Shown here piece after piece: positions 32,609 to 41,851 of a stretch of DNA of 64,000 nucleotides. Both the position numbers and the translations under genes were made by a program. The stretch is from an uncultured SAR86 cluster bacterium (GTDB lineage Bacteria > Pseudomonadota > Gammaproteobacteria > Magnimaribacterales > Magnimaribacteraceae). Numbering within the stretch: position 1 is the first letter of the stretch; each line of letters opens with the position of its first letter. The notes beneath the pieces are model-generated. The model saw only the letters and a program-made list of their open reading frames with translations. It was not told the DNA's origin and searched no databases. The stretch spans positions 62,001 through 126,000 of the forward strand of contig CACBBD010000002.1 in assembly GCA_902537425.1 (NCBI GenBank), given 5' to 3'.

Positions 32609-33419
32609 CTGCCAATAATAGTGCTCCAAGAGCGGAAGCATACTCCCCATTTTGCGGGAAATGCGGCGTAAATCCTGTAATAGAAGCAGCTTCTTCAAGT
32701 GACTCTCTAAGACCATTAAAGGAAGGAGCTCTTCCAACAACTACAATTTGTTTAGCCTCGAACATCATTGCCACTGAAGTTGCTATCCTGGCGGCGGTCT
32801 GACCTACTAAGTTAACAATACCAGCTGCAATATCTTCCTTAGAATAGCCATTTTCAATTTTAGTTATCTTCCCAAAATTAACTGCTGTTGTAGAGGGAGG
32901 TAATTGACCTATGGGACCTGATACGACATCTTCCAATATTAGATCAACCTGACTTTTATTACCCTTTTCTGCTAGTGATGCGATTTCTAAAGGGTCACTG
33001 GTATCTAATAGTAGTTTACTTAAACCCAGAACAGTCCCTCCACCAACTCCTGTGCCAGAGCAATGTGTGAATATTCCATTTTGTGCATGAATACAAGCGG
33101 TACCTGATCCAGCACTAACTATAATTACTGAGTCTTCTTTATTTAATCCAGAGAGATTCATTGAGCCCTCTCCTATCGCTTCTATTTCATTTATATGAAT
33201 AATAGGAGTTGAGTCTATTTGATCGCCTAACTCTAAATGTCTACCACCAGTAACAGCCAAGAACCCCTGATTTGAAGTAAAATCAATATCAGGAAAGAGT
33301 TCCCTAATTCTTTGATGATTCAAATCTTTAGAGCTACGCTCCATACTATGGGCTAACTCGTCACCATTTCTTCTAAGTGTATCTGTTACTGTAATACCAA
33401 AATCAGCCGATATATTCAT
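32589..33419 (-). CDS. coaW: Type II pantothenate kinase (CoaW-like)
   Basis: 276 residues. SADFGITVTDTLRR is the phosphate-1 ASKHA motif; IVSAGSGTACI, GTGVGGGTVLGLSKLLL, DLILEDVVSG, ADFG-like TAVNFGKI, and a C-terminal PHFPQNGEYASALGALLL follow the Staphylococcus/eukaryotic PanK (Fumble) family throughout. It phosphorylates pantothenate, the first step of CoA synthesis. Gammaproteobacteria usually use type I CoaA or type III CoaX, so this is unusual. Convergent with the rRNA operon. Confidence 0.85.
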   Translation of the reverse strand: MNISADFGITVTDTLRRNGDELAHSMERSSKDLNHQRIRELFPDIDFTSNQGFLAVTGGRHLELGDQIDSTPIIHINEIEAIGEGSMNLSGLNKEDSVIIVSAGSGTACIHAQNGIFTHCSGTGVGGGTVLGLSKLLLDTSDPLEIASLAEKGNKSQVDLILEDVVSGPIGQLPPSTTAVNFGKITKIENGYSKEDIAAGIVNLVGQTAARIATSVAMMFEAKQIVVVGRAPSFNGLRESLEEAASITGFTPHFPQNGEYASALGALLLAEKNPPN

Positions 33420-33491
33420 GGGGTATTCTCTTAATAATGCGTTAGTATAAGCGAGATTATTATTATAAAGGTGAATATACTAGGTTTGTAA

Positions 33492-34226
33492 ATGGATATA
33501 AGACAGATAGTTATGGTTTCAGCTCTCAGAGATCCAATTGTTAACAATCTATGTGAGTTGTTTGAATGCGAAGTAGCTTTTAATGATCCTGGGGTTGGAC
33601 ATTTTGGTCTTGAAAATGCTGTTATACCTATAGGAACAGATTTTTTAGAGGTAGTTAGTCCGAAAGAAGAAAATACAACAGCTGGGAGGTTCTTGGAAAA
33701 GAGAAATGGCGATGGCGGTTACATGATCATAATTCAAGTAGACGACTTTAAGAGTTCAAAAGGTTTGGTAGAAAAGAATAATATAGGAGTTGTTTGGGAA
33801 ACAGATCTACCCGATGCAAAAGCTATACATCTTCATCCTAAACAAATGGGAGGGGCAATACTTTCTCTTGACTGGATGAATCCTAAGGAAAGTTGGAAAT
33901 GGGCCGGACCGGATTGGACAAGTCATATATCAGGACCTATAAAAGGCGTAGATGGAGTGCAAATTCAGTCTGATAATCCTGAGACCATGTTTCAAGACTG
34001 GCTTGAAGTTTTAGGTAATCCAAAATCAAGTAAAGAAAAGTTGAAAATATTTTTAGATGATACCTGGTTAGAATTCATTTTGGATAGTGATGGAAGAGGT
34101 GCTGGGATTTCAGCTTTTAGTTTGAAGGCAAAAGATCACGATATTATTAATAAAAGAGCTGCAGAGTTAGGCTTTATAAGTGAGGGTATAATTTGTTTAG
34201 GCGGATTAAAATTCTATCTAGTATGA
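33492..34226 (+). CDS. VOC (glyoxalase-like) superfamily protein
   Basis: 244 residues with two beta-alpha-beta-beta-beta modules: IRQIVMVSALRDPIVNNLCELF to DFLEVVSP and the second from HISGPIKGVDGVQIQSDNPETMFQDWLEVLG. The paired-module layout is that of VOC enzymes and of Glyoxalase_3-like proteins; the usual metal ligands are not evident to me, so no reaction is claimed. The stop overlaps the next ATG (ATGA) of the subtilase gene, so the two are translated together. Confidence 0.7.
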   Translation: MDIRQIVMVSALRDPIVNNLCELFECEVAFNDPGVGHFGLENAVIPIGTDFLEVVSPKEENTTAGRFLEKRNGDGGYMIIIQVDDFKSSKGLVEKNNIGVVWETDLPDAKAIHLHPKQMGGAILSLDWMNPKESWKWAGPDWTSHISGPIKGVDGVQIQSDNPETMFQDWLEVLGNPKSSKEKLKIFLDDTWLEFILDSDGRGAGISAFSLKAKDHDIINKRAAELGFISEGIICLGGLKFYLV

Positions 34227-36691
34227 AGAAAAGTATTTCATACTTTTTTATGATTTTTCTCTTGTCTTGTGGAGGAGGCGGAGGAGGCAGTTCGAGTTCT
34301 CCGATTCCCCAAACTTCCACTGGAAGCGAAAGTACTCAAAGTACAAATACGTCCCCCTCTTCAGCTTCTGCAGCAACTACTGCTAGTTCTTATAATCCTA
34401 ATCTACCTACTTCAGGTTCAATTTCGCTTACCGGCAATTTTGATGCAGACAAAATGACCTATGAAGACTCCTCAGAATATAGTGATCAATATGGTTTAGG
34501 TTTAATCAAGGCTTCATCTGCTTATGCGAGAGGAGCTACTGGAAGAGGTGCAATTATAGGTATCATGGATTCTGGCGTTGATACCTCTCACCAAGAGTTA
34601 AACAGCCCCAATAAACTTTTACCAGAAAGTTATTTAGTCTATCCAGATAGATCACCAACAACTGATGAAAAACGACATGGTTCTCATGTTGCAGGTATTG
34701 CCTTGGGCGAAAGGGATGGATCTGGAATACATGGAGTTGCATTTGACGCTCAGTTATTTTTTATCTCCATAGAACTTGGAACTGCAGGTGACACTTATGA
34801 TCCTGCAACTATTGATTCGTCAGTGGACTATAGCGGAATCGATAATAGTTGGTCTCAACTTGAAGCTGAGTTTGTTTCAAAGGAGGTAACAGTTGTAAAC
34901 GGAAGTTTTGGCTATCAAGGGAATATAAATGACTATACCGAAGAGAATATAAGGCAAGCATTTCCAAAAACCATTGAAGTATTAGCACAATCACAAAAAG
35001 CGGATGAAAATAAAACAATTTTTGTTTGGGCGGCTGGTAATGGTGGCAACTATGCAGATCAAGGAGTTGATTATTCAAGCCCAGAGGTATTCGGAGGTTT
35101 GGCATACCTTCTACCGGAACTAAGAGGAAATACCGCTGCAGTAGTTTCTGTCGATGAGGATGGCTCTATAAGTAGCTTTTCTAATAGATGTGGTGTTGCA
35201 AAAGATTATTGTTTAGCAGCTCCTGGAAATTCTATCTTAAGTGTATATGCCCAAGATGAACCCACAATAGATTCTTATGGAAGAGCAAGTGGTACTTCAA
35301 TGGCAGCACCTCATGTTTCAGGCGGAATAGCTCTTCTCGCTGATTATTTTGATGGACAGTTAGGTAGTACAGAAATACTGCAAAGACTTTTTAATACAGC
35401 AAATAAATCAGGTATCTATTCTAACTCTGAGATTTATGGTCAGGGTCTAATGGATTTAGATGCTGCAACAAAACCAGTAGGTACTGCAATGATCGCAACG
35501 GCTGGTGCGTCTCTTTCTGCCTTAAATCTCAAAGAAGAGGGAAGTTATATAGGTATAGTTGGCCCTGCGTTTGGCAATATTATCTCTAAAAAATTAAGTC
35601 AGTTATCTTATGTAGTTTTTGATGAATTAGGTGCTCCATTTGAAAGATCTTTCAATGATCGCATACTCAATAACATACCTAATATAAATTGGTTGACATC
35701 TTTTCAACTCAATCCAAGTAGAAGGGTTTATGAGAGATCAATTGCTACTAAAAATGGTTTTGTCCAATTAGGCATTAATGATGGTTACTTCCATGAACAT
35801 AATCTTCTATCTTTGTGGGCTGATACTGAGAATAAATTAGCCTATTTTTCATTTGAACAAAGACTTACTCTAAATAGTAAATTATTTTTTGGCAGCGGAA
35901 CAAGTCCCAATACCTATCTTTCATCAAAAAAAGGCTTCAAATATAGAGGAATCCCTTTTTTGGAGTATTCTTCTGATGGATCTTATATCGGTATGGATAT
36001 CGATATACCTTCGAAAAAATCTTTGCTTTTTTCATTTTTTCAAGGCACTCATCGAGATGGTAATAGATTCGTAAATCAAATAGGAGACAACAAAGGCATT
36101 CTTTTAGAGGTAAGAGATTATAGAGAAATGTCTTCAATCTCATATCAAGTAGGGCTCACTACTAATAATACTAATTTATTAGGTATATATTCAGAAGGAA
36201 GTTTTGGGCAGGCTGACAAATCTCTAACATCTTTTATTGGAGTAGACTTCCAAAATAGAGAGAAAGACACTCTTTTTAAAAGTTCATTTCACCTGGGTAT
36301 GACTTCTTCAACTTTCAATCAAATGGGAATCATAGAAGACATAGAGGATACATACTTTTCATCTTTTGATATAGGAATTTACAATGATAATATATTCACT
36401 AACTCAGACTCATTAGGATTAGAAGTGTACCAACCTCTAAGATCAGAACGATCTAGTATTAATTTCTCTGTTCCTGTTGGCAGAACAAAGGATAGACAGA
36501 TACTTTTTCAAAACCTTAACTTAGATTTAACACCTTCAGGAAGGCAAATAAATTCTCAATTAGTTTATAACACGAAAAGTAGCAACCTCTCTTTCTTTGG
36601 AAAGATAGGTTTAGTGTCTAATGAATTTCATCAAAAAGAAAGCAAAGTGAAGCCATACTTTCAGTTCGATGTTGAATTAAGCTTAGAATAA
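34223..36691 (+). CDS. Lipoprotein subtilisin-like serine protease with probable C-terminal barrel
   Basis: 822 residues from the ATG at 34223, which overlaps the preceding stop; a longer frame upstream lies inside the VOC gene. Residues 1-16 are a lipoprotein signal with lipobox LLSC (Cys16), followed by six Gly and a Ser/Thr linker to about 60. The S8 domain (about 90-420) has Asp116 (GIMDSGVD), His152 (RHGSHVAGIA), Asn273 (AAGNGG) and Ser359 (GTSMAAPHVSG). About 400 remaining residues show alternating beta-strand patterns up to PYFQFDVELSLE, suggesting an autotransporter barrel as in Neisseria NalP. The catalytic part is certain, the barrel and surface location are inferred. It overlaps the convergent diiron gene by 9 bases. 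Confidence 0.87.
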   Translation: MKKSISYFFMIFLLSCGGGGGGSSSSPIPQTSTGSESTQSTNTSPSSASAATTASSYNPNLPTSGSISLTGNFDADKMTYEDSSEYSDQYGLGLIKASSAYARGATGRGAIIGIMDSGVDTSHQELNSPNKLLPESYLVYPDRSPTTDEKRHGSHVAGIALGERDGSGIHGVAFDAQLFFISIELGTAGDTYDPATIDSSVDYSGIDNSWSQLEAEFVSKEVTVVNGSFGYQGNINDYTEENIRQAFPKTIEVLAQSQKADENKTIFVWAAGNGGNYADQGVDYSSPEVFGGLAYLLPELRGNTAAVVSVDEDGSISSFSNRCGVAKDYCLAAPGNSILSVYAQDEPTIDSYGRASGTSMAAPHVSGGIALLADYFDGQLGSTEILQRLFNTANKSGIYSNSEIYGQGLMDLDAATKPVGTAMIATAGASLSALNLKEEGSYIGIVGPAFGNIISKKLSQLSYVVFDELGAPFERSFNDRILNNIPNINWLTSFQLNPSRRVYERSIATKNGFVQLGINDGYFHEHNLLSLWADTENKLAYFSFEQRLTLNSKLFFGSGTSPNTYLSSKKGFKYRGIPFLEYSSDGSYIGMDIDIPSKKSLLFSFFQGTHRDGNRFVNQIGDNKGILLEVRDYREMSSISYQVGLTTNNTNLLGIYSEGSFGQADKSLTSFIGVDFQNREKDTLFKSSFHLGMTSSTFNQMGIIEDIEDTYFSSFDIGIYNDNIFTNSDSLGLEVYQPLRSERSSINFSVPVGRTKDRQILFQNLNLDLTPSGRQINSQLVYNTKSSNLSFFGKIGLVSNEFHQKESKVKPYFQFDVELSLE

Positions 36692-37822
36692 TCCCTGAGC
36701 TGCATGAGCAGCCAATTCTTTCTCAGATTGCTGGTCTATCTCCTTAGACGACTCTAGTGGTTTATTGAGTTCTGCCCAATCAATTTCAAATTCACTATCT
36801 GTATCCATATATGAAGTGAGGTTAAGCTTTTCATAAAGCGGAAGTACTTTGTCAGTCAGAAGACCAATTCTTTTCAGGTTGGGCATAACTCTGCTGAATA
36901 AGAGATTTGTAAACATGTCTTGTGTTTCATCATTGATTATCATTTCTCTAATTTCTTCTTCACTTATATTAAACCACCTTGCGGGCAATTCAGTATTGAT
37001 GATTCGATCTCTCATAACTACACAGGCTTCATAAGCAAACATTGCTCTATCTTCAACCTCTTCTTCTGAAAGGGTGCTTAAGAAATCTTCAAGATAATTC
37101 ACTCCAAAGGTAACATGTCTCGCTTCGTCTCTAATGACATAATGCACCAGTTGTCTAAGCAAGGGGCAATTTGAAGTTTCTTTAGTTGTTTGAAAAGCTG
37201 CTAGAGCCAATCCTTCGATTATTATTTGCATACCAATGAATTTAAGGTCCCATCTTGGATCCGAAAGTATTTTATCGATCAAGGATTTCAGATTTTTATT
37301 AATAGGATATTCAATTCCAGTTACTTCTTTTAAATATCTAGCAAAAACTTCAACATGTCTAGCTTCATCAAAAGTTTGCGAAGCTGCATAAAGTTTAGCT
37401 TGGTAAGTTGGAGCACAAGATACTAGTTGTGAGGCAACTAATAATGCACCTTGCTCACCGTGAAGAAATTGACTCAACGACCAAGCACTATCATGTCGCA
37501 TATATTCTATTCGCTCATCTTCAGGTAACGCAGCAAGAGGGCCTTCCATTCTTGCTATCAACTCCGCTTTCAGTGGAGGTTCATCTTTTTTTATAGCTTT
37601 CGACCAGTCTAGGTCAATAGAGCCATCCCAATTGAGTTTCTTACCTAATTCATATAATTTCTTTATACGGGTGTCAGCATCAGTATAGTCCCAATTGTAA
37701 TGCCCAATTAAGGGTGTATTGAATATTTCGACGACGTCTTCAATATTTTCTTCACTGAAACCTTCTGGCAGATCAAACTCTCTGGGATCTACAGGGGGAT
37801 TTTCAACAACTTTTATTTTCAT
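36683..37822 (-). CDS. Diiron ferritin-like (R2-like) oxidase/oxygenase, paralogue 2
   Basis: 379 residues, a four-helix diiron protein. Ligand set: Glu123 (GEQGALL), Glu153 and His156 (DEARHVEVF), Glu203 (IIEGLALAA), Glu233 and His236 (DEARHVTFG). The spacing (30, 3, 47, 30, 3) is identical to that of the neighbouring gene, and long blocks are shared (SDPRWDLKFIGMQIIIEGLALAAF). This is the carboxylate-rich site of ribonucleotide reductase R2, AurF-type N-oxygenases and related enzymes. I cannot name the reaction. It starts 7 bases after the stop of paralogue 1. A last-residue extension (ELAAHAAQGLF) is not shared. Confidence 0.83.
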   Translation of the reverse strand: MKIKVVENPPVDPREFDLPEGFSEENIEDVVEIFNTPLIGHYNWDYTDADTRIKKLYELGKKLNWDGSIDLDWSKAIKKDEPPLKAELIARMEGPLAALPEDERIEYMRHDSAWSLSQFLHGEQGALLVASQLVSCAPTYQAKLYAASQTFDEARHVEVFARYLKEVTGIEYPINKNLKSLIDKILSDPRWDLKFIGMQIIIEGLALAAFQTTKETSNCPLLRQLVHYVIRDEARHVTFGVNYLEDFLSTLSEEEVEDRAMFAYEACVVMRDRIINTELPARWFNISEEEIREMIINDETQDMFTNLLFSRVMPNLKRIGLLTDKVLPLYEKLNLTSYMDTDSEFEIDWAELNKPLESSKEIDQQSEKELAAHAAQGLF

Positions 37823-37829
37823 ATCGTAA

Positions 37830-38939
37830 TTAAGCAGTTTTGGAGGAATAATCTAGAGGTTGAGATAATTCATCCCAATCGATACTTCCATTATCCTCGA
37901 GATTTTGGAATTGGAGAATATCCATCTCTTCGTATTTATCTAATGTCTTTTCAGTTAATAAACCTATTCTTTTTAGATTAGGCATGATCTTAGAAAATAA
38001 TAGATTATTAAAAAGTCTTGATGTTTCAGATTGATTTAGAACTTGCTGTGCCTCTTCAACATTCCATCCGTAATATTTCATGACGTTGTCAGATCCAAAT
38101 CTATTTCTCATAACCACACATGCCTCATAAGCAAAATCAGCTCTATCTTCTTTCTCTTCATCAGATAATGTATCTACAAATTCTTCTAGATAATTCACAC
38201 CAAATGTTACATGTCTAGCTTCATCTCTAATTACTAGGTAAAAGAGGTCTTTGAGTAATGGGTCCATCGCTGCAGCTCTTTGCCTTTCAAACGCAGCGAG
38301 AGCAAGACCTTCAATAATGATTTGCATTCCAATGAATTTGAGATCCCATCTTGGATCAGAAAGTATTTTGTCTAGAAGCAATTTGAGTCCTGGCATAACT
38401 GGATAATTCCATCCAATTCTCTCTTGAAGGTACTTATTAAAGACTTCAACATGGCGTGCCTCATCAAAAGTTTGGGAAGCTGCATAAAGCTTAGCATTAT
38501 ATGTAGGTGCGCATGAGACTAGCTGAGAAGCTACTAGCAAAGCTCCTTGTTCGCCATGTACGATTTGACTCAAACCACTTGCTAATAAATGCCATGAACA
38601 CTCAATTTTTTTTTCTTCAGGGAGGTCATCATAAGGTTTGAAACCTTTGAGCTGTTGAAATTCAGGATTAGTTGCCCATTGAGTGTGAGGATAAGGATCC
38701 GTTGACCAGTCTAGATCTAAGGTTGCATTCCAATTTAATTTTTTACCGAGTTCATAAAGCTTTTTGAGACGATTATCTGCATGAGTATAATCCCAATTGT
38801 AAGTCCCTGTTAAAGGCGTTTGGAAAATCTCGACAATATCTTCTACGTCCTTTGGTTCGAGTTTATTTTCAAGATCATCGTCATGATCATCAAAGTACCT
38901 GATATCTGAAGGACAATTTTCAACTTTTGTTATTCGCAT
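37830..38939 (-). CDS. Diiron ferritin-like (R2-like) oxidase/oxygenase, paralogue 1
   Basis: 369 residues, paralogue of the next gene. Ligands Glu130, Glu160, His163, Glu210, Glu240 and His243, in HGEQGALL, DEARHVEVF, IIEGLALAAF and DEARHVTFG. The N-terminus (VENCPSDIRYFDDHDDD) is more acidic and the loop between about 75 and 120 is different from paralogue 2, which may set substrate choice or heterodimer contacts. It follows the CobT-like gene by 81 bases on the same strand. Family relation to AurF/R2 is clear; function unknown. Confidence 0.83.
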   Translation of the reverse strand: MRITKVENCPSDIRYFDDHDDDLENKLEPKDVEDIVEIFQTPLTGTYNWDYTHADNRLKKLYELGKKLNWNATLDLDWSTDPYPHTQWATNPEFQQLKGFKPYDDLPEEKKIECSWHLLASGLSQIVHGEQGALLVASQLVSCAPTYNAKLYAASQTFDEARHVEVFNKYLQERIGWNYPVMPGLKLLLDKILSDPRWDLKFIGMQIIIEGLALAAFERQRAAAMDPLLKDLFYLVIRDEARHVTFGVNYLEEFVDTLSDEEKEDRADFAYEACVVMRNRFGSDNVMKYYGWNVEEAQQVLNQSETSRLFNNLLFSKIMPNLKRIGLLTEKTLDKYEEMDILQFQNLEDNGSIDWDELSQPLDYSSKTA

Positions 38940-39020
38940 TTTTGTTTCCTAAAATTTTATATAGTTTACATTAAATCAATCAAAACTGCTTTTATTGCAA
39001 CACATGAAAAGTAAAATTCT

Positions 39021-40778
39021 TTAATCTACTTTAAAAAGATCTGTTAACTGTTCTAACATTGCTCCGCCAAGCTCTTCAGACCTATGAATGGTTACAGCAT
39101 TTTTATAGTAACGAGTTACGTCATGACCAATACCGATTGCTATAAGATTTATATCTGATTGTGTTTCGATAGAATGTATTACTTGTCTTAAATGAAGATC
39201 AAGGAAATTAGTTGGATTAGTTGATAAGGTGCTATCGTCTACCGGAGCTCCATCAGAAATTACCATGAGTATCTTTCTCTGTTCAGTTCTTCTTGCGAGT
39301 CTATCATGAGCCCAAATTAGCGCCTCTCCATCAACATTTTCTTTTAACAAACCTTCCCTAAGCATTAATCCAAAGTTTTTTTGTCCTCTTCTCCATGGAG
39401 TATCAGCTGATTTGAAAATAATATGTCTTAAATCATTTAATCTTCCTGGATTTTCTGGCTTACCATTTTCCATCCACAATTTTCTACTCTCTCCTCCCTT
39501 CCACTGCTTAGTTGTGAAGCCTAAAACCTCAGTCTTTACATTACAACGCTCTAGAGTAGTGCTTATTATATCTGCACAAATTGCCGCTACTGTCATAGAT
39601 CTACCTCTCATTGACCCCGAACTGTCAACTAGAAGAGATACGCTCGTATCTCGGAATTCAGTATCCTTCTCTATTTTGTAAGTTAAAGGTGTGAGAGGAT
39701 CAGTAATAATTTTATGTAAACGCGCTGAATCTAACATTCCTTCTTCTTTATTAAATTCCCAAGATCTATTTTGTTGTGCCATTAAAAATCTTTGTAATCT
39801 GTGAGCTAATTTAGAGATTGTAGTCTTGCTGGGACCCATAAGTTGATCAAGATGTTTTCTAAGTCTCTGTAGCTCTTCGGGGCTACATAAATCCTCTGCC
39901 TTAATTTCCTCATCAAAATTTCTGGTATAGACTTTATATGAGAATGTTGAAGTCTGACCTACAAGAGATTCAAGCCATGATTGATTAGTCATGATCTCCT
40001 GATTTTCATCTACAATTGCATCTTCATCTACGTCCCCAGAATCCGCATCAATCTCTTCATCACCTTCTTGGTTATCTTGTTCTGGAGAACTCTCAGATTC
40101 CTGTGATTCTTCATCTTCTCCGCTTTCAGAAGCTGATTCTTCTTCTTGTTCATTCTCATCTTCTAAATCACTTTCTTCTTGTTCACTTTCTTCTTGATCA
40201 ATATTTAAATTATTTAAAAAGTCTTCAGCGATCTCTTGAAATTTAGATTGGTCATTCAGTGATTCTTTTAATTTATCTTTCAACTCTGTTTCTTGATTAT
40301 CAAAAACCTTGCCCCAATATTTCAGAAATAAACTGGAACTGTTTGATTCAATGTTTGGAAGGCATAAATTTCTCAGCCAAGTTTCTAGAGCAATTTCTAA
40401 ATGATCTTCGTGATCTTCAAAGCTTTCATATAATTTACATTTATCATCAAATTTGGATTTGATGTTTGTTGCTATACCTGGATAGTTCATCGACCCAAGT
40501 ATTTCTACCCGTGAATCCTCCATGACTTTAATTAGAGAACTGACTTTTTCGTTGCTTGCGGTAATCCTGACCGATTTATCTCTATATTTTTCTACACAAG
40601 CAATAGAATCAGCTTTTCCTCTATAAGCTGATAACTCTTTAAGAGTTTTAGGTGGATGAGGCAGTGAAGAGCCCATTCCTCCAAAATTAATTTCTAATTC
40701 TTTGTTGCCTGATATTGCTCTAGTCGCTGCTGTAACGGCTTCTTTTATGGTCTCTGACTGAGAGTTTTTTGATGCCAT
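39021..40778 (-). CDS. cobT: CobT-like von Willebrand A-domain protein (cobaltochelatase subunit type)
   Basis: 585 residues. The N-terminal part (1-190) resembles CobT; residues 195-262 are a highly acidic Glu/Asp/Ser linker, as in CobT; the C-terminus is a VWA domain with the MIDAS motif Asp385, Ser387, Ser389 ([11 protein letters not shown]) and the later SDGAPVDD. In cobalt chelatase CobT works with the AAA+ CobS and the large CobN. No CobN or corrin gene is in this window, and the next genes are diiron proteins. It lies 9 bases after the cobS-like stop. A general metal- or cofactor-remodelling role like NorD or CbbO is an alternative. Confidence 0.88.
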   Translation of the reverse strand: MASKNSQSETIKEAVTAATRAISGNKELEINFGGMGSSLPHPPKTLKELSAYRGKADSIACVEKYRDKSVRITASNEKVSSLIKVMEDSRVEILGSMNYPGIATNIKSKFDDKCKLYESFEDHEDHLEIALETWLRNLCLPNIESNSSSLFLKYWGKVFDNQETELKDKLKESLNDQSKFQEIAEDFLNNLNIDQEESEQEESDLEDENEQEEESASESGEDEESQESESSPEQDNQEGDEEIDADSGDVDEDAIVDENQEIMTNQSWLESLVGQTSTFSYKVYTRNFDEEIKAEDLCSPEELQRLRKHLDQLMGPSKTTISKLAHRLQRFLMAQQNRSWEFNKEEGMLDSARLHKIITDPLTPLTYKIEKDTEFRDTSVSLLVDSSGSMRGRSMTVAAICADIISTTLERCNVKTEVLGFTTKQWKGGESRKLWMENGKPENPGRLNDLRHIIFKSADTPWRRGQKNFGLMLREGLLKENVDGEALIWAHDRLARRTEQRKILMVISDGAPVDDSTLSTNPTNFLDLHLRQVIHSIETQSDINLIAIGIGHDVTRYYKNAVTIHRSEELGGAMLEQLTDLFKVD

Positions 40779-40787
40779 ATTGGCTAC

Positions 40788-41771
40788 TTAAACCTTTTCT
40801 ACTTCTTCAGCAATGGAATCTTCGGTTTCAGAATCAAAACACCTTTGGAAGTACTCTGCAATTATAACCCTCTCGGTTTCATCACATTTATTAAGAAAGG
40901 TTATTTCAAAAGACTTATTAAGATCACTAAAGATTTTAAAATTTTCTGCCCAACTAATTACTGTTCTTGGAGACATTAAAGTTGATATATCTCCATTTGC
41001 AAAACCTTGTCTAGACAGGTTAGCTACAGAAATCATATTTTTTGCAACCTCTAGACCTTCTTTGTTATCCAGACTAGGTACTTTTGAAAGGACAACATTT
41101 AATTCTAGTCCTGGATCAAGATAATTTAGGGTTGAGACGATATGCCATCTGTCCATCTGCCCCTGATTTATTTGCTGTGTTCCGTGATAAAGACCTGATG
41201 TATCACCCAAGCCCACGGTATTTGCTGTAGCAAATAATCTAAATCCCGGATGTGGAGAGATAACTTTATTTTGATCTAGTAAAGTTAATTTACCCTCTAC
41301 TTCTAAAACTCTTTGAATAACAAACATTACATCAGGTCGTCCTGCGTCATATTCATCAAAGACTAAGGCAGTAGGAGTTTGAAGAGCCCATGGAAGAATA
41401 CCTTCCTTAAATTCAGTTATTTGTTTTCCATCTTTTAAGGTTATTGCATCTTTGCCTAGTAAATCAATTCTACTAATATGGCTATCTAAATTAACTCTGA
41501 TACATGGCCAATTCAGCCTGGCAGCTACTTGCTCAATGTGAGTTGATTTACCTGACCCATGATAACCTTGGATCATTACTCTTCGATTATGAGAAAACCC
41601 AGCAAGGATCGCTAAAGTAGTATTTTTATCGAATTTATAAGATTCATCGATACTAGGTACATATTCATTTGGTTCTTTAAAGGCCATTACCTTAAGATCA
41701 ATATCTATATCAAATGTTTTTCTTACATCTATCTCAAGATCTGGGATTTCTTTATCGGTTTTATTATTCAT
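40788..41771 (-). CDS. cobS: CobS-like AAA+ ATPase (MoxR class)
   Basis: 327 residues. Walker A GYHGSGKST (69-77), Walker B ALVFDEYD (135-142), sensor ATANTVGLGD, and a late arginine finger in QMDRWHIV. The whole length, including FSHNRRVMIQG and CIRVNLDSHISRIDLLGKD, follows alphaproteobacterial CobS. Forms hexamers with CobT in the aerobic cobalt chelatase. Here it heads the run cobS-cobT-diiron-diiron on the minus strand and is divergent from cysE. Confidence 0.9.
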   Translation of the reverse strand: MNNKTDKEIPDLEIDVRKTFDIDIDLKVMAFKEPNEYVPSIDESYKFDKNTTLAILAGFSHNRRVMIQGYHGSGKSTHIEQVAARLNWPCIRVNLDSHISRIDLLGKDAITLKDGKQITEFKEGILPWALQTPTALVFDEYDAGRPDVMFVIQRVLEVEGKLTLLDQNKVISPHPGFRLFATANTVGLGDTSGLYHGTQQINQGQMDRWHIVSTLNYLDPGLELNVVLSKVPSLDNKEGLEVAKNMISVANLSRQGFANGDISTLMSPRTVISWAENFKIFSDLNKSFEITFLNKCDETERVIIAEYFQRCFDSETEDSIAEEVEKV

Positions 41772-41851
41772 GTTTAATTAATTATAGGGAGGCGCCCATT
41801 ATCCTGATTTGAATCATTTCAGCAATACTTAGGCTGAAGTACAATAGTCAT

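Noticed and set aside
34269..34457. GGA/GGC-rich tract after the lipobox of the subtilase as a phase-variable repeat
   Set aside because: It is imperfect and made of whole Gly codons, so slips would stay in frame; it is a common lipoprotein linker.
39412..40462. Leu/His-rich plus-strand frames over cobT
   Set aside because: They come from the complement of the acidic GAA/GAT-rich linker and the VWA code and have no independent support.
39021..41771. Assuming a complete cobalt chelatase for B12
   Set aside because: CobN and all corrin-ring genes are absent in the window, so only the CobST-type pair is claimed.
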